Notes: a model not told the origin generated them from the sequence alone. A stretch of DNA of 64,000 nucleotides from Rhodobacter sp. CZR27 (GCF_002407205.1 NZ_CP023548.1:1946501-2010500), one strand, 5' to 3'; numbered from the stretch's first letter, positions 9,019 through 18,921 are shown. Made by a program: numbers and translations.

Positions 9019-10158
9019 TCGCCCGCCTTCCGCCGCGACGTCCGCCGCGGCTTTCTCGCACGACGAGGGGCACCGCCTTCGCCGCGGAGTTCGTCCGCTC
9101 GCGCCGCCGCTTCCACCTCTTCCGCGGCACTGGCGCGGCTGGCCCAGTCGCTCAGCACGAAGGGGTTGCTCGGGTTGAAATCGATAAACTCCATATCGAA
9201 GACGGCCTCGAAATCCGTGATCTCAAGGGCGGAGGCGCCATCCTCTAGAGCGTAAACGATCGAGGTCGCGATCAGCCGCATGGCGCGACCAAAACTGCCG
9301 TAGCACCCCTCAAAAATCCGATGTCCGACATATGGGTCGCGGGCGAATGCTGCGCCCGAACTTCAGGCCGGCCTCGCGGGTCAGATCGCGAAGGGCTCCG
9401 TTGATCAGGCTAATCGAGGCGTCCGGCTTGAAGGGGACCAGGGGAAACTCCGGAAGCCGCCGTGGCAGTTCGTCATTCTCCGGCCGGAGGATGAATTGGC
9501 GAAGTCGACTTGTCCCGATCACGATGAGACAGAAGCCTCGTCCGTCCTGAAGAAACGACTTCAGAAACAGGTTGACCGATCGGTCGTTCTTGCCCAGCTG
9601 ATTGTGGACCTCATCAAGTATGATCACCCTGATGCCCGCAAGTTGCAGGCGGTGGACCGTGAGATGCTTGGCCTCGATGTTCGTCATCCGTGCCGGAAAG
9701 CTGCTGAACCCCGTCAGGCGGCAGAGGTCCATGTAGACGCCCTTGATCGTGGCGTCGGAGCGTACCCGGCAGTAAACGACATGCTTGCCGCGTCCCTTGT
9801 CGTCCAGATGATCGCCGAGAGCCCGTGCGACGGCTTTCTTGACCAGGGTGGTTTTCCCTTCGCCGGACGGGCCGACGACGGAAATCCCCTTGGTCTCGCC
9901 GTGGACGCGTTTGGGCTCGGGGAGCAGGTTGCCGTCGTTGTCGCGCCTGAGAACCATCCCGAGCCGTGTAAGGAACTGGTTGTCCCACTCGCTGGAAACG
10001 TAGCAGTTCAAGATCCGGTCACTCACCGAGGCAATGCAGTCGAGCGGGGGCAGAGGCGCCCCCGGCATCGCCTGGGGACCTTCATCGAGGCCGTTCCCGG
10101 GAGGGGCTTCCGACGCCGCAGGGACCGGGCTGGTGGAATTGTTGGTCACGCTGATCAC
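9015..10158 (-). pseudogene. tniB: TniB/TnsC-like AAA ATPase, copy 1, frameshifted
   Basis: About 380 residues if repaired. It carries Walker A GPSGEGKTT, Walker B VIILDEVHNQL and the sensor-like FCLIVIGTSRLRQF. TniB/TnsC is the ATPase that links the target selector (TniQ) to the transposase. An extra G/C near 9340-9343 moves the frame after GRSIR; removing it yields RRDPYVGHRIFEGCYG, which aligns with copy 2. The rest (MRLIATSIVYALEDGAS to the stop at 9015) is intact. The start overlaps the stop of the tniA remnant by 4 bp. It resembles copy 2 at roughly 60 percent by eye, so it is not a recent duplicate. Confidence 0.85.
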
Positions 10159-10290
10159 TCCAACGTTCCGGGTTTCAATGGTGTCTTCTGTCGGCGGCCG
10201 GACGGGCTGCCTTTCGCGGGTGTGTCACGCGCGGTTCCGGATGCCTCCGAAGCAACGGCAGGCACGGAGGGCGCCGGAGTGTTGAGCGAC
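10155..10290 (-). pseudogene. tniA: C-terminal remnant of TniA transposase, copy 1
   Basis: The frame ending at 10155 finishes in TPAKGSPSGRRQKTPLKPGTLE-like sequence. This parallels the tail of the complete tniA (KTPASATLRGRRPKSRVIPGTME-like) in composition, spacing and position directly before tniB. The catalytic part is gone. Upstream, an 18-bp sequence (CAACCACCTTGGCCGGTG) is repeated at 10290-10307 and 10312-10329, probably a scar at the break. Confidence 0.65.
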
Positions 10291-10456
10291 AACCACCTTG
10301 GCCGGTGCCGGCAACCACCTTGGCCGGTGGGGCTGAACGGAAGACGGGCATGCCGGTCTGGAGGGCAGCCCCACCGGCCTGAGTGATTTCGGGGAAGGTG
10401 CTGGTCGCTGCGGGTTGGTAAGCCGGGTTCCTCTGCCGTCAAACGGAGGATCCGGG

Positions 10457-10548
10457 TTGGCCTACAAACCCATCACCGACCAGCAATTGAGATTATACAT
10501 GTCCGACCTCCAGAAGCACAGTCAGCGCACGTCGGCCGCCCGCGCCGG
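10457..10548 (+). pseudogene. istA: IS21-family istA 5' fragment
   Basis: GGAGG followed by a TTG opens a frame reading AYKPITDQQLRLYMSDLQ and then a helix with TSAARAG, the characteristic start of IstA transposases of IS21 elements. Homology stops after about 30 codons, where the sequence passes into the truncated 3' end of tniQ copy 2 on the opposite strand. It marks an IS21 insertion later cut by a deletion. Confidence 0.6.
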
Positions 10549-12068
10549 GACCGCGCGCGCACCAGGGCGCGGATCTCGTCGAGGCAGAAGCGCAATCCGT
10601 CGATGCGCTGCGACGCGCCGATCCGGCGGGTTCTCCGCAGCTGCCCTTCGAGCTGCCAGCGCAGGATCTCGACGGTCGACGAGCGACCCTTGGCGGCCAG
10701 GGTCAGATCAAGGAAGCCCTCGGGGGTTTCGGCCACGACCGGCACCTCGGCGCAGAGGCAGGCCAGGAATTCGGCCAACTCGTCCCGGTTATAGGCGCCA
10801 ACGGACAGACCGATCCCCCCTTCGGCGACCGGAACCACCGAACGCACCATCCCGGCGGCCGCCAGTTGCTCGGCCTGGGTCCGGCTGCAGCCAAGAACGG
10901 TGCGGATCTGGTTCTGGGGGATGGAATTCAGGATCCGCCCGATCAGGCGCTCACCTTCCTCGGCGGGAAATACCCATTGGTTCAGCGCCTCGGCGTCGCT
11001 GTCCGCGGGGATCATGCCGGCCTTCTGCATCAGCCGGTAAAGCCGCTTCGGATTGAGCCCGGTCGCGGCCTTCAGCGAATTGACGCTGTGAACCCGGCGC
11101 CGATCGACAACCTCGCCCAGCACCGTCTCGCCCGGCCCGATGGCGAAGGAATTGAGGATCGTCTCGCGCAGGAGATCGCGGATCGGCCCTGCGTCCTCTG
11201 CCTTCGCCGTGTATTCGAGCCAGAGGAAGAGCTTCCCGAACACGGCCTGGGGGCCGGTGCGGCCGCTGCGACGGCCGGAGCTTTGGCGGATTGCGGTCAG
11301 CGCCGCGGTGACGGCCTCCGCCCCGTCGGCGCAGATCCCGAAGCCGACATCGCCGACGCGCGCCCAGTCGAGGTCGGTATAGGCGTTGATTTCGGCCAGC
11401 GGGCCATCGGCCACGAGGCTGCCCAACATTTCGCAGGCCTTGACCGCCTGGGCGATCGGCTGGCCATCGAGCCAGGCCGCAGCGTCGCGCCGGCCTTCCA
11501 TCCGTGCCACGACATAGGTTTGCAGGGCGCCCGGCACGTGATCGACTGCGGGCGGCAGGCCGCGCGGCAGGGTCTCGTTCCGCACCCGAAGCAAGGTCAG
11601 GTCGAACGCCTTGACCGCCTCCGGTTCCGGGCACTCGACCAGAACCGTCCGATGGATCGGGCAGCTGACCACCGGCCGCAGAAGCCAGGACCAGCGCAGG
11701 CGATTCGCCCCCGGACCGAGGGCGGGGTCTCGGGTGCGATCTTCCGCAAGACACTGCGGGCAGAACCGCACCGTCGTCCGGCGCAGGACCTGCACGGCCA
11801 GGGTTTCGCCGCGGAGGAGATATTCGTCGTCAGGCAACCGGCGCAAGAGGTTGTGCCCAAGCCGTTCCGGATCGAGACCCGCGAGGGCGGCCGCATGGAC
11901 CAGGAACGCCTCGGTGCCATCGCGGAAGTCGACGGGTGGCACGGAAGTGTAGCGGCAGAATCGGCCGACATCGACGCCCGCGTGCAAATGGCCGATCCGG
12001 GCGAAGTAGCCTTGCGTCACCTCGTCGTCATGGAAGGGCAGCGCGGGAAGCAGGGGAGCGAGGGTCAC
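10473..12068 (-). pseudogene. tniQ: TniQ-family targeting protein, copy 2, C-terminally truncated
   Basis: Open for 531 codons. The TniQ domain has LPALPFHDDEVTQGYFARIG and zinc ligands FCPQC and CPIH, then GLNPKRLYRLMQKAGMIP and LNSIPQNQIRTVLGCSRTQA. It aligns with copy 1 without internal frameshift up to VRARSR (about residue 505). There the sequence runs into the IS21 fragment and ends in unrelated RRGRPTCADCASGG. Copy 1 continues for about 175 more residues with a helix-turn-helix-like region, so this copy lacks that C-terminal module. Its ATG overlaps the tniB stop. Confidence 0.85.
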
Positions 12069-13162
12069 GTCGGGATCCCCTTCCCTGCCTTCCGGCGCCG
12101 CCGCGTCTTGCTCGCGGCGCCAAAGTCGCTGTCGATCAGTCCGACGGCATCGCCGACGGCGGCGGTGGCCCGCGCGGCCCAGTCGCTCAGCAGGAATGGA
12201 TTCTCGGGGTTCAAGTACAGCAGATCAAGGTCGAAGACCCGCCGGAAATCCTCGATGTCGAGCGCGGAGGCGCCCTCCTCGAGGGCGAGAACAATCGAGG
12301 TCGAGATCAGCCGCATCGACCGGCCGTAGCTGCCCCGGCACCCTTCGAGAATCCGCTCCGCAAAATAGGGATCACGGCGGATGCTGGGCGCGAGGCGCAG
12401 CCCGGCTTCGGCGCTGAGCCCGTCGAGCGCGCTGTTGATCAGCGCCAGCGATGTTTTCTGCGGAAACCGCTTCAGCGACAATTCGAGAAGCCGCCCCGCA
12501 AGCTCCAGATTCTCTTCGCGCTCATAGATGAATTTGCGCAACACTTCGGTGCCGATGGCGATAAGGCAGAACTCGCCCCCGTCCTGCATGAAGGTCTTGA
12601 GGAAGAGGTTCACCGCCCGGTTGTCGTAGCCGAGCAGATTGTGGACCTCGTCGAGGATCACGATCCGGATGTCGGCCAGGCGCAGCCGGTGCATGGCGAG
12701 TTCCTGGGCTTCGGGAATCGTCATGCGCGCCGGCAACCTGGTAAATCCGGTCGCGGCGCAGAGATCGCGGTAGACGCTTTTCAAAGTCGCCGCGGTGCGG
12801 ACGCGTTGGTAGACGACGTGCCGGCCAACCCGCTTGTCATCGATCCGCTCGCCCAACTCGCGCTCAAGGACCCGCCGGACCAGGGTGGATTTGCCGTCGC
12901 GGCTCGGCCCTGTGACGGCAATGCCCCGGGTCTCGCCGTGGAAGGACTTGGGCTGTGCCTGAACCCGGCCATCGCCGTCGCGGCACAAGACCATCTCGAG
13001 CCGAGCGAGGAGGTCGTTGTCCCAGTCGCTGGAGACATAGCGGTTGCGGATCCAGTGGCAGAGCGCGGGCACATTGTCCCGCGGCGGCCGCGTACTTGCG
13101 GCGAGGGTGGCCTCGATCTCCTCGGCGGCGGGCGTTTCAAGGGGTAGCGTCATGTCGGTCAT
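12065..13162 (-). CDS. tniB: TniB/TnsC-like transposition ATPase, copy 2
   Basis: Intact, 365 residues. Walker A GPSRDGKS is at about 85-92 and Walker B IRIVILDEVHNLL near 165-177. LIAIGTEVLRKFI corresponds to sensor 1, and GSYGRSMRLISTSI to the C-terminal AAA helices. In Tn7-like systems this ATPase binds target DNA marked by TniQ/TnsD and activates the transposase. It overlaps tniA upstream and tniQ downstream by 4 bp (ATGA), so the genes are translationally coupled. It is the only transposition gene in the element with no visible damage. Confidence 0.9.
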   Translation of the reverse strand: MTDMTLPLETPAAEEIEATLAASTRPPRDNVPALCHWIRNRYVSSDWDNDLLARLEMVLCRDGDGRVQAQPKSFHGETRGIAVTGPSRDGKSTLVRRVLERELGERIDDKRVGRHVVYQRVRTAATLKSVYRDLCAATGFTRLPARMTIPEAQELAMHRLRLADIRIVILDEVHNLLGYDNRAVNLFLKTFMQDGGEFCLIAIGTEVLRKFIYEREENLELAGRLLELSLKRFPQKTSLALINSALDGLSAEAGLRLAPSIRRDPYFAERILEGCRGSYGRSMRLISTSIVLALEEGASALDIEDFRRVFDLDLLYLNPENPFLLSDWAARATAAVGDAVGLIDSDFGAASKTRRRRKAGKGIPT

Positions 13163-15446
13163 TCCATCGTTCCTGGGATCACTCGGGATTTCGGGCGGCG
13201 GCCGCGCAGGGTGGCGGACGCAGGTGTCTTGCGCACGGGTTCGAGGACCGGAGCCGCAACCGGGGTCTCCCGGACCACGCCGTCCTCGTCGTGATCGATG
13301 CCGACCGGCGCCCCGTAAAGTCCGTGGGTCTCGGCGCTGGTGAGCTCGGTCGTGGGGGTCCGGAAGTAGCGCAGCGCCCGCTCTTCGGCCTGAAGCAGCC
13401 GCTCCTCGGTCATGGTCTTGCGGCGCACCTTGCGGCGCATCGCAATGCGATCCTCGATCTGGTCGTCGATCTGTTCACCCGCGCGTCGGCGGATCGCCGC
13501 AGCCTCGGGGTCGCGCGCCACATGCGCGCGCTTCAGCACCAGCATCCATTCGTCGACCGAGAGACCCCGCGCCCGCGGGTCCATCACCTCGAGCGGCATC
13601 CAGACCCGGGGTTTCACCTCGACCTGGGCCTCGCTCATGTTTTCTTCCCACCAGCGCACCCGGAAGGCCCGCGTCGGGGACCTGAGCAGCACGCGTGCAA
13701 ACTCCTCGGAGGAATAGTTGGCGTGCATGATGCGGATCCCGGTCCCCTGGGCCCGGCGCGTCAGCGTGGTGCCGAAGACATGGGTCATCACCCGCAGACC
13801 CGGAACCGGCCGGCAGCCCATCCCCACCGCCATCTCGTGACGCCAGAGATCGGCGGGCGTCAGCCCGTCGCGCCCGAGGTTCGGAGAATTGTGATAGATG
13901 TCGACGATCCAGACGATCAGCACCTGGATCAGGTCGTCGATGGTCAGGACCGCTTCGGCCTCGGAATCGTACTCGCCCCGCTTCACCGGGTTCGAGAAGG
14001 TCCGGCCGGGAATACGGGCCAGCAGCTTTTCGTGAACGGTGCGGAAGATCCGCTCCATCAGGCCGCGGATGAAGGCCTTGGCCTTCGGCGCCGCGATCTT
14101 GTCCATCCGCAGCTGGGCGCACATCCGCTCGGTCTCGCCGGCGATATAGGCGTTGCCGGAATCGTGGAGCACCTTTTCGGGGCGCAGGAACTTGTCCCAG
14201 GCCCCTTCCGCGCCGCAGGCCGCCGCGATCCGCGTCTTGTCCATCATCGCCATCATGAAGGTGCGCCGGGCGAGATCCTGATCGGCGGACAGGCCGATCT
14301 GCAGGCCGAGGATGCAACCGGTGAAGGCGTCGATCATCACCGAGAGGATGACCCGGAACGGCGCGTCGCCGGTGATCTCGAGAGCCGCCACCCGATCTGG
14401 GCCGAGCCAGTGGACGAGGAAGTCGAAGGGAACGATCGACATCAGGTCGGCGTCATATTCGTCGATCACGACGATCTGCCCGGCCCGCTCGACCTGAAGC
14501 CCCATGCCGGTGACGAGCTGGTTGCGCAGGAGCCAGTCTGGCCCTTGGCTGCGGAAAGCCTGTTCCAGCGGGCCGAAGCGTTTCACGCGGGTCGCGACGG
14601 TTTTCAGCGAGGGCGGCCGGATGGCCTCCACCGCTCGGCGCTCCGCCGGCTCGATCTCCTCGCCGGCTGTCTCGCGGAGCCGGAGGTCCGCCTCGCGCTC
14701 TTCCCGCAGGCGCACGACACGGCGCTCGACCGCCTCGTGGATCGCCGTGTTGGGAACGCTCTCAAGGCTGCTCAGCCGGTCGATCTCGTCCTCGAGGATC
14801 TCCGCGACCTCGGGCGCAAGCTTGCCGGTGCCATTGCCCGACAGGTGCAGCCGATCGACGAGACCGCAGAAGCCACGCGCCGTCAGCCGCTCGTCCCAAT
14901 CGAGGATGGACTGCGCGGTCGCGGGGTGGAGCGGTTTCTCCCGGCGACGGAACGGGTGGCGCCGCAGCCGGTCGACCTTGCCGGTCAGCAGGTCGATGCG
15001 GCCCGGCAGCAGCTGGAGGATCTCGGGCTCGAGCGCCGCAACGGCCGGCCAAGCCCCCGTTCCTTTGCGATCTCCCGCATCAGCGTGACCGTGGCGTAGC
15101 GCAGGATCAGGTCGTTCGCCGACCGATCGGTGAGCGAGGCCACGAACTCCGGCTTGAAGGTCTGGCTGTGGTCGATGAAGACATGATCGTCCTCGTCGAT
15201 GTCGAGCGTGCCCTCGACCAGCGCCGCGGTCAGTTCGGCATGCGGGATCACCTTGCGGCCGGTGAACTCGATGTCGGGCCGGGTGCCGCGCATCACGTCC
15301 GGGATAGTCTCCGCCTCGGGGTGCGGCAGGACCTCGACCAGATACCCGGTCGAGGCCGCCCGCAGGAAGGTGATCCGGCGCCTGCCGAGCCGGCCGGTGG
15401 TGCCGGCCTCGAACCGGAAGACCGGACCGTTGCCGATCGCCGTCAC
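13159..15446 (-). pseudogene. tniA: TniA/TnsB-like DDE transposase, one frameshift
   Basis: GTG start at 15446 overlaps the tnsA stop. The N-terminal portion (VTAIGNGPVFRFEAG, then SANDLILRYATVTLMRE) breaks near 15048, where one missing C turns GLGPAVAALEPE into a dead end. The frame from 15042 to 13159 stays open and contains the Mu-type integrase core: D in VVIDEYDADL, D in VLHDSGNAY and E in GLMERIF, with D and E 36 residues apart. A beta-barrel-like region and a Pro/Arg-rich tail follow. This is the strand-transfer transposase that would bind the repeats in both ends. Confidence 0.85.
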
Positions 15447-16269
15447 CGCACCCCCTCCCCGCGCGCGACGCGCGTGGCGTGCGAGATCTTCTCTGCGTTG
15501 ACCACGCGCAGTTGCCCCGACCGGATCAACCGCACCAGAGCCCGGAAGCCCCGGGGTCCGCGGTTGATCTCGCCGACCAGCTTCTGCAGCGGGCCGCGCC
15601 GACAAGGGCCTCCACGACCTCGAGCGCCAAGGCGTCCGCTTCGGGATCGGCGTCCCGGCAGCCGCGGAAGAGGTCGGCATTGTACAGCTTGACCGGGTCG
15701 CGGGCGTATTCGGTGACGAGATGCAGCCGGTCGATGACGCCCGCCTTCCGGGCGGCCGCATCCACCTGCACGATCTCGGCCTCGAAGGCCGGTGTGACCT
15801 TGCGATAGGGCTTGTCGGTCAGCCCGAGGCGGCGGTTGCCGGTCTTGACCACGATCTGGTCGATGTAATGGCCGTGGGTCTTGCCGTTCTCGTCGGTCCA
15901 GGGGACCGGGCCGACCTGCTCGATCACGTCGACCGTATCGGGTTCGGCCAGCGCGATCAGCCGTGTGCGGTATTCGCCGAGGCTGCCACACATCGAGATC
16001 TGGCCGGGATCCTCGTCGCTGTCGTGAATGACCATCTGCACCACGAAATGGCCGTGACTGGACTTGGGGACGGGTTTGGCCGCGCGCGAGGGCCGCGGAT
16101 CGTCCCAGACATAGGCAGAGGTCACGGCGTCCTCGCGCGGTTCGGGACCGACAAATATGGACGAGCACCGCGATATGCAGATGTCGCCGGAAGCGGAATG
16201 GCGCCGCGTGGTGCGGCCCTGTCGGGCGTCGGCAGGAAATTCGGAATGGATTTCGCTGGAATTGGACAT
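15443..16269 (-). pseudogene. tnsA: TnsA-like endonuclease, one frameshift
   Basis: Start at 16269 (MSNSSEIHSE) is preferred because GGAG sits 5 bases upstream. A core of about 275 residues carries CGSLGEYRT, PDTVDVIEQVGPVPW, HGHYIDQIVV and LTDKPYRKV, an E...D...xxK arrangement as in TnsA holliday-type nucleases. A base missing near 15598 shifts the frame after VEALVG; repaired, it continues LQKLVGEINRGPRGF to the stop at 15443. TnsA would cut the 5' strands so that the element moves by cut-and-paste. The assignment is by motif and by position before tniA. Confidence 0.7.
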
Positions 16270-16721
16270 GGGATCTCCGGTCCCGGACATCGCTGTGTCC
16301 GAGGGGCTGGGGGGTCATCGGGATTGGGAGGGACGCGCCCGGCGGAGCGGTCGGCGGTCCTGCGCGGGCAAAGGCGGGTTATGGTCTCGGCCCCGGCTCA
16401 GGCTGAGCCTTCGGGGGCGGTCGGGGACGATCTCCTTTCCTGGGCGCCCTCAGGGGCGGTTTCTGTGGAGGCACATTCGGCGGGGCGCGCGAAAATCCGC
16501 AGGGGAAATTTGCGGGCGCCGAAAGAGCCGGGGTTGGGGCGGAACGCCATAAATATCAGAGGTTTGCGGATTCGTAGCCCGCCCTTCGCCCGGGGAGGCG
16601 AAAATGTTTCGTCGCGTTGTCCATCGGAAAAGCCGTCGAAGATCCCGCCGTCGCTGAGGTCGAGTCGGACCGGAGTGACGGCCAGGGCCGCGACAGCGAG
16701 CGTGCGGTTCACGGCGGGCGC
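16270..16721. other. Region between AAA gene and tnsA, no gene seen
   Basis: No ORF has a credible product. On the minus strand an AT-richer patch (TGATATTTATGG, around 16545-16557) and GGAAAGGAG without a start codon near 16435 are the only signal-like sequences. It probably holds the promoter of the tns operon. Confidence 0.35.
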
Positions 16722-17828
16722 TCACTGCAGCGGCGGCCGCCGTTCCAACCCTTCTGCACGGTCGAGCATGCGGATCACGGCCCGCAGATCCGGCCGGTGC
16801 CCCTGCACCGTCGCCCAGGAGATCGCGGTGCAGACCGCGTCGATCGAGGCGTCGGAAAGACTGCGCCGCGCCCCTTCGCGCCCAGCGAACGCGACCAGAT
16901 GATCGCGCGACGGCGAGTCCAGTCGGATCGGCGGGCACCGGCTGAGCAAGGGTTCGGGCAGCCCTCGCCAGTCGTTGCAGGTCAGCACCCAGATGATCCA
17001 GCCCATGTCGAAGACCACCTCGTAATAGGGGCACGTCCAGCGCCGCGCCGACAGCGGTTCAAACAACGGCAGAAGCGCATCGGTCAGCGAGAACACCCGA
17101 CCCTGCGTGGTGCGCGCCTCGCTGGCCTTCTCCACCTCATCGACAACGACCACCGGATTGGCGACCAGCCGGGTGAGGATCAGGTTCACCAGCCGTCCGG
17201 GCACGGCGTTGCCCCAGCCGCGCTGGGATCCGACCAGGCCGAAGCTCGCATTCTCGGTCGTCGACTCGAAGATCAGGTCGGGCACGCGGATGAGGCCCGC
17301 CAGCCACCTTGCCCAACGGCTCGTGCCGATGCCGGGCGGCCCGTCGAGCAGCATCGGCGGCAACCGCAGCCCGGCCTCGCCGGATTGCACCGACCGCCGC
17401 ATTTCATGCAAGATCGCCTCGTTCGCCGGACCCATCCAGGGAAACTCCGCGTGCAGCGCGGCTGCGATCTCGTCGGCGCGGTGTTCCGAAGCCAGGGCCA
17501 CCAGGTCCACGCCGTTGCGCAGCCCTTCGAAGCGCTCGCGCTGCTCCCGTTTCAGCCGGTGAAGCGGCGACAGACGGTCTGCGCGCGCGGCAATACAGGC
17601 CGCCCGCCGGGCAATCCGCTGTCGCACATCGCGCGACAGCGCGACATGCAGCTCCAAGTGCTCGAGTTTGTCCTCCGCGGCGAGATGGTCTGGAATGATC
17701 AGCCCCGTTTTGCTCGCCTTGAGGCGCCGGGCATGGAGTGACAGCCGGTCCTTGATGGCGGACTCGCTCAAGGCGGAATCGGGGAAGATCGGCTCGGTAA
17801 TCGGGATGCGGGGCATGGGGGGGTCCAT
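16722..17828 (-). CDS. Lon-like AAA protein with altered Walker A
   Basis: 368 residues. The AAA domain (about 125-345) has FPWMGPANEAIL, a Walker A-like GPPGIGTS at 163-170, Walker B VVVVDEVEKA, and LTCNDWRGLPEPLLSRCPPI with the arginine-finger region. It resembles the ATPase part of Lon, but the invariant Lys of GxxxxGK is Thr169 (ACG for AAG) and no Lon protease domain follows. The N-terminal half is helical and Arg/Leu-rich. It may be an inactive ATPase, a sensor-like subunit or a decaying gene. It lies in the transposon upstream of tnsA and is probably cargo or an accessory. Confidence 0.75.
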   Translation of the reverse strand: MDPPMPRIPITEPIFPDSALSESAIKDRLSLHARRLKASKTGLIIPDHLAAEDKLEHLELHVALSRDVRQRIARRAACIAARADRLSPLHRLKREQRERFEGLRNGVDLVALASEHRADEIAAALHAEFPWMGPANEAILHEMRRSVQSGEAGLRLPPMLLDGPPGIGTSRWARWLAGLIRVPDLIFESTTENASFGLVGSQRGWGNAVPGRLVNLILTRLVANPVVVVDEVEKASEARTTQGRVFSLTDALLPLFEPLSARRWTCPYYEVVFDMGWIIWVLTCNDWRGLPEPLLSRCPPIRLDSPSRDHLVAFAGREGARRSLSDASIDAVCTAISWATVQGHRPDLRAVIRMLDRAEGLERRPPLQ

Positions 17829-18109
17829 AAGGCATGAGGGGTCCGTCGGGCGGCCAAAGGGCCGTCCGGAAACGGGCGGGAAAAGGGTGATGCGACGGTC
17901 AGGCGGCTGGGGCGTGCAGGGTATTCGGGAGGGTCATGCCGCCTTCCGCAGGTCCGCGGGAGGACCGTGAGTCCATCGGAATTGACTGCAATCCGAACGG
18001 ACGATTCGAGTCAAGGCACTGATTTTTCGTGGAAATCTGAAAATCGGAAAGGAGGCGCACTATTCCCAAAACCGCGGCGGGCAAATGCCGCGGCGACCTC
18101 ACTTCGACT
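17829..18109. other. No gene seen
   Basis: Upstream of the AAA gene and the McrC fragment. Both strands give only short ORFs without motifs. It may contain the AAA gene promoter, reading toward lower coordinates. Confidence 0.3.
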
Positions 18110-18772
18110 GTGTTGGCTCCGCGACATTTCGCCTCCAAATCCACACCCGTTGGGCGGCGCCGGCAGCCTTCCATGGTATGGTCGTCGAGGCACAGCGGAA
18201 GGACATGCCATGGGGTTGGGTCGCGTCCGTTCGTCGGAACGCGAGTTGAATCTCGCACCGCAACGCCCTCAGCATCTTCAGTTTGCCCGAAAAACGGCAG
18301 CGCCGACTGCGCAGCAGCACCTCCGGCCACAACCCAGTGGTCTGGACAACAGACCTCCGCGGACGCTGTCATACACGGACCAGGCGCGGTCTGCCTGTTC
18401 AGTCAGGCGGGTGGAGCGAAGCTTGCTCTATACGACCCACTCGAGGCAGGAAAAGACAACCCGCCTGTCACCCCGGACATCGTTATCGAACGGTCCGGAA
18501 AGCCGGTGCTTGTCATCGATACCAAATATAAACCTGCTCCGAGGATGCCCGAGCGCGGCGACGTCAATCAAGTCGTCGTATACGGTGTGCGATACTCGAC
18601 CGACCTAATTATGCTGCTACACGCCGGTCGACCCGACAGACGCGCACATGCCGAGCACTGCGGCGACATCGGTGGCTTCAGTCTCTACAATGGGATGATC
18701 GACCTCGACGCAGCCTCAATTGAGGACGAAGAGCGAGATTTCATCAAAGCGATCCGATCACTGATCAAGTGA
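18110..18772 (+). pseudogene. McrC-like restriction protein fragment
   Basis: Only the last 130 codons or so (from about 18380) look like protein: VTPDIVIERSGKPVLVIDTKYK, then GDVNQVVVYGVRYSTDLIMLL. This is the PD-(D/E)xK core (TPD...DTKYK) and following helix of McrC, the nuclease partner of McrB in type IV methyl-directed restriction. The upstream part of the frame is Ser/Arg/Pro-rich with no similarity. No mcrB is present. It lies just inside the right end of the transposon and is most simply degraded defence cargo. Confidence 0.65.
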
Positions 18773-18830
18773 CAACTCTTAGCCGCTCTAGAGCTGTGAA
18801 GGAGGTGGAGCACATGACAAGGAGGGATTT

Positions 18831-18898
18831 TGTGAAACCGATGCTTCCATCAAGGAAGCAGAAGCGCCCGTTCTGTGAAAGCTATCCTTCCCTCTACA
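18831..18898. repeat. Right end of the Tn7-like transposon (RE2)
   Basis: Two inverted binding-site motifs, TGTGAAACCGATGCTTCC (18831-18848) and TGTGAAAGCTATCCTTCC (18874-18891), separated by a spacer that includes the palindrome GCTTCCATCAAGGAAGC. The terminal CCCTCTACA reads TGTAGAGGG from outside and pairs with TGTAAAAGG at 6937. It is nearly identical to the older right end at 6863-6930. Confidence 0.8.
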
Positions 18899-18905
18899 AC
18901 AAGTC
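18899..18905. repeat. Right 7-bp flanking direct repeat (ACAAGTC)
   Basis: Directly abuts the right end and matches the 7 bases before the left end. It lies between the element and the HNH gene stop codon (18922-18924). Confidence 0.7.
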
Positions 18906-18921
18906 CGCAGATTCACACACC

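Larger units (their letters stand above)
6937..18898. mobile_element. Decayed Tn7-like transposon
   Basis: About 12.0 kb between a left end starting TGTAAAAGG at 6937 and a right end finishing CCCTCTACA at 18898, with 7-bp direct repeats outside. Minus-strand content from right to left: Lon-like AAA gene, tnsA, tniA, tniB, tniQ, IS21 scrap, tniA C-terminus, second tniB, second tniQ. A McrC fragment lies on the plus strand near the right end. As in Tn7, the right end faces the 3' end of a chromosomal gene (HNH endonuclease, stop at 18922) and the tns genes run away from it. Frameshifts in both modules mean it cannot move on its own. Confidence 0.8.

Noticed and set aside
10290..10329. Two 18-bp direct repeats considered as a CRISPR-like or att repeat
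   Set aside because: Only two units with a 4-bp spacer; more likely a local duplication at the tniA break.
12955..15099. 714-codon plus-strand ORF
   Set aside because: Arg/Pro/His-rich antisense of the tniA frame, which has DDE motifs.
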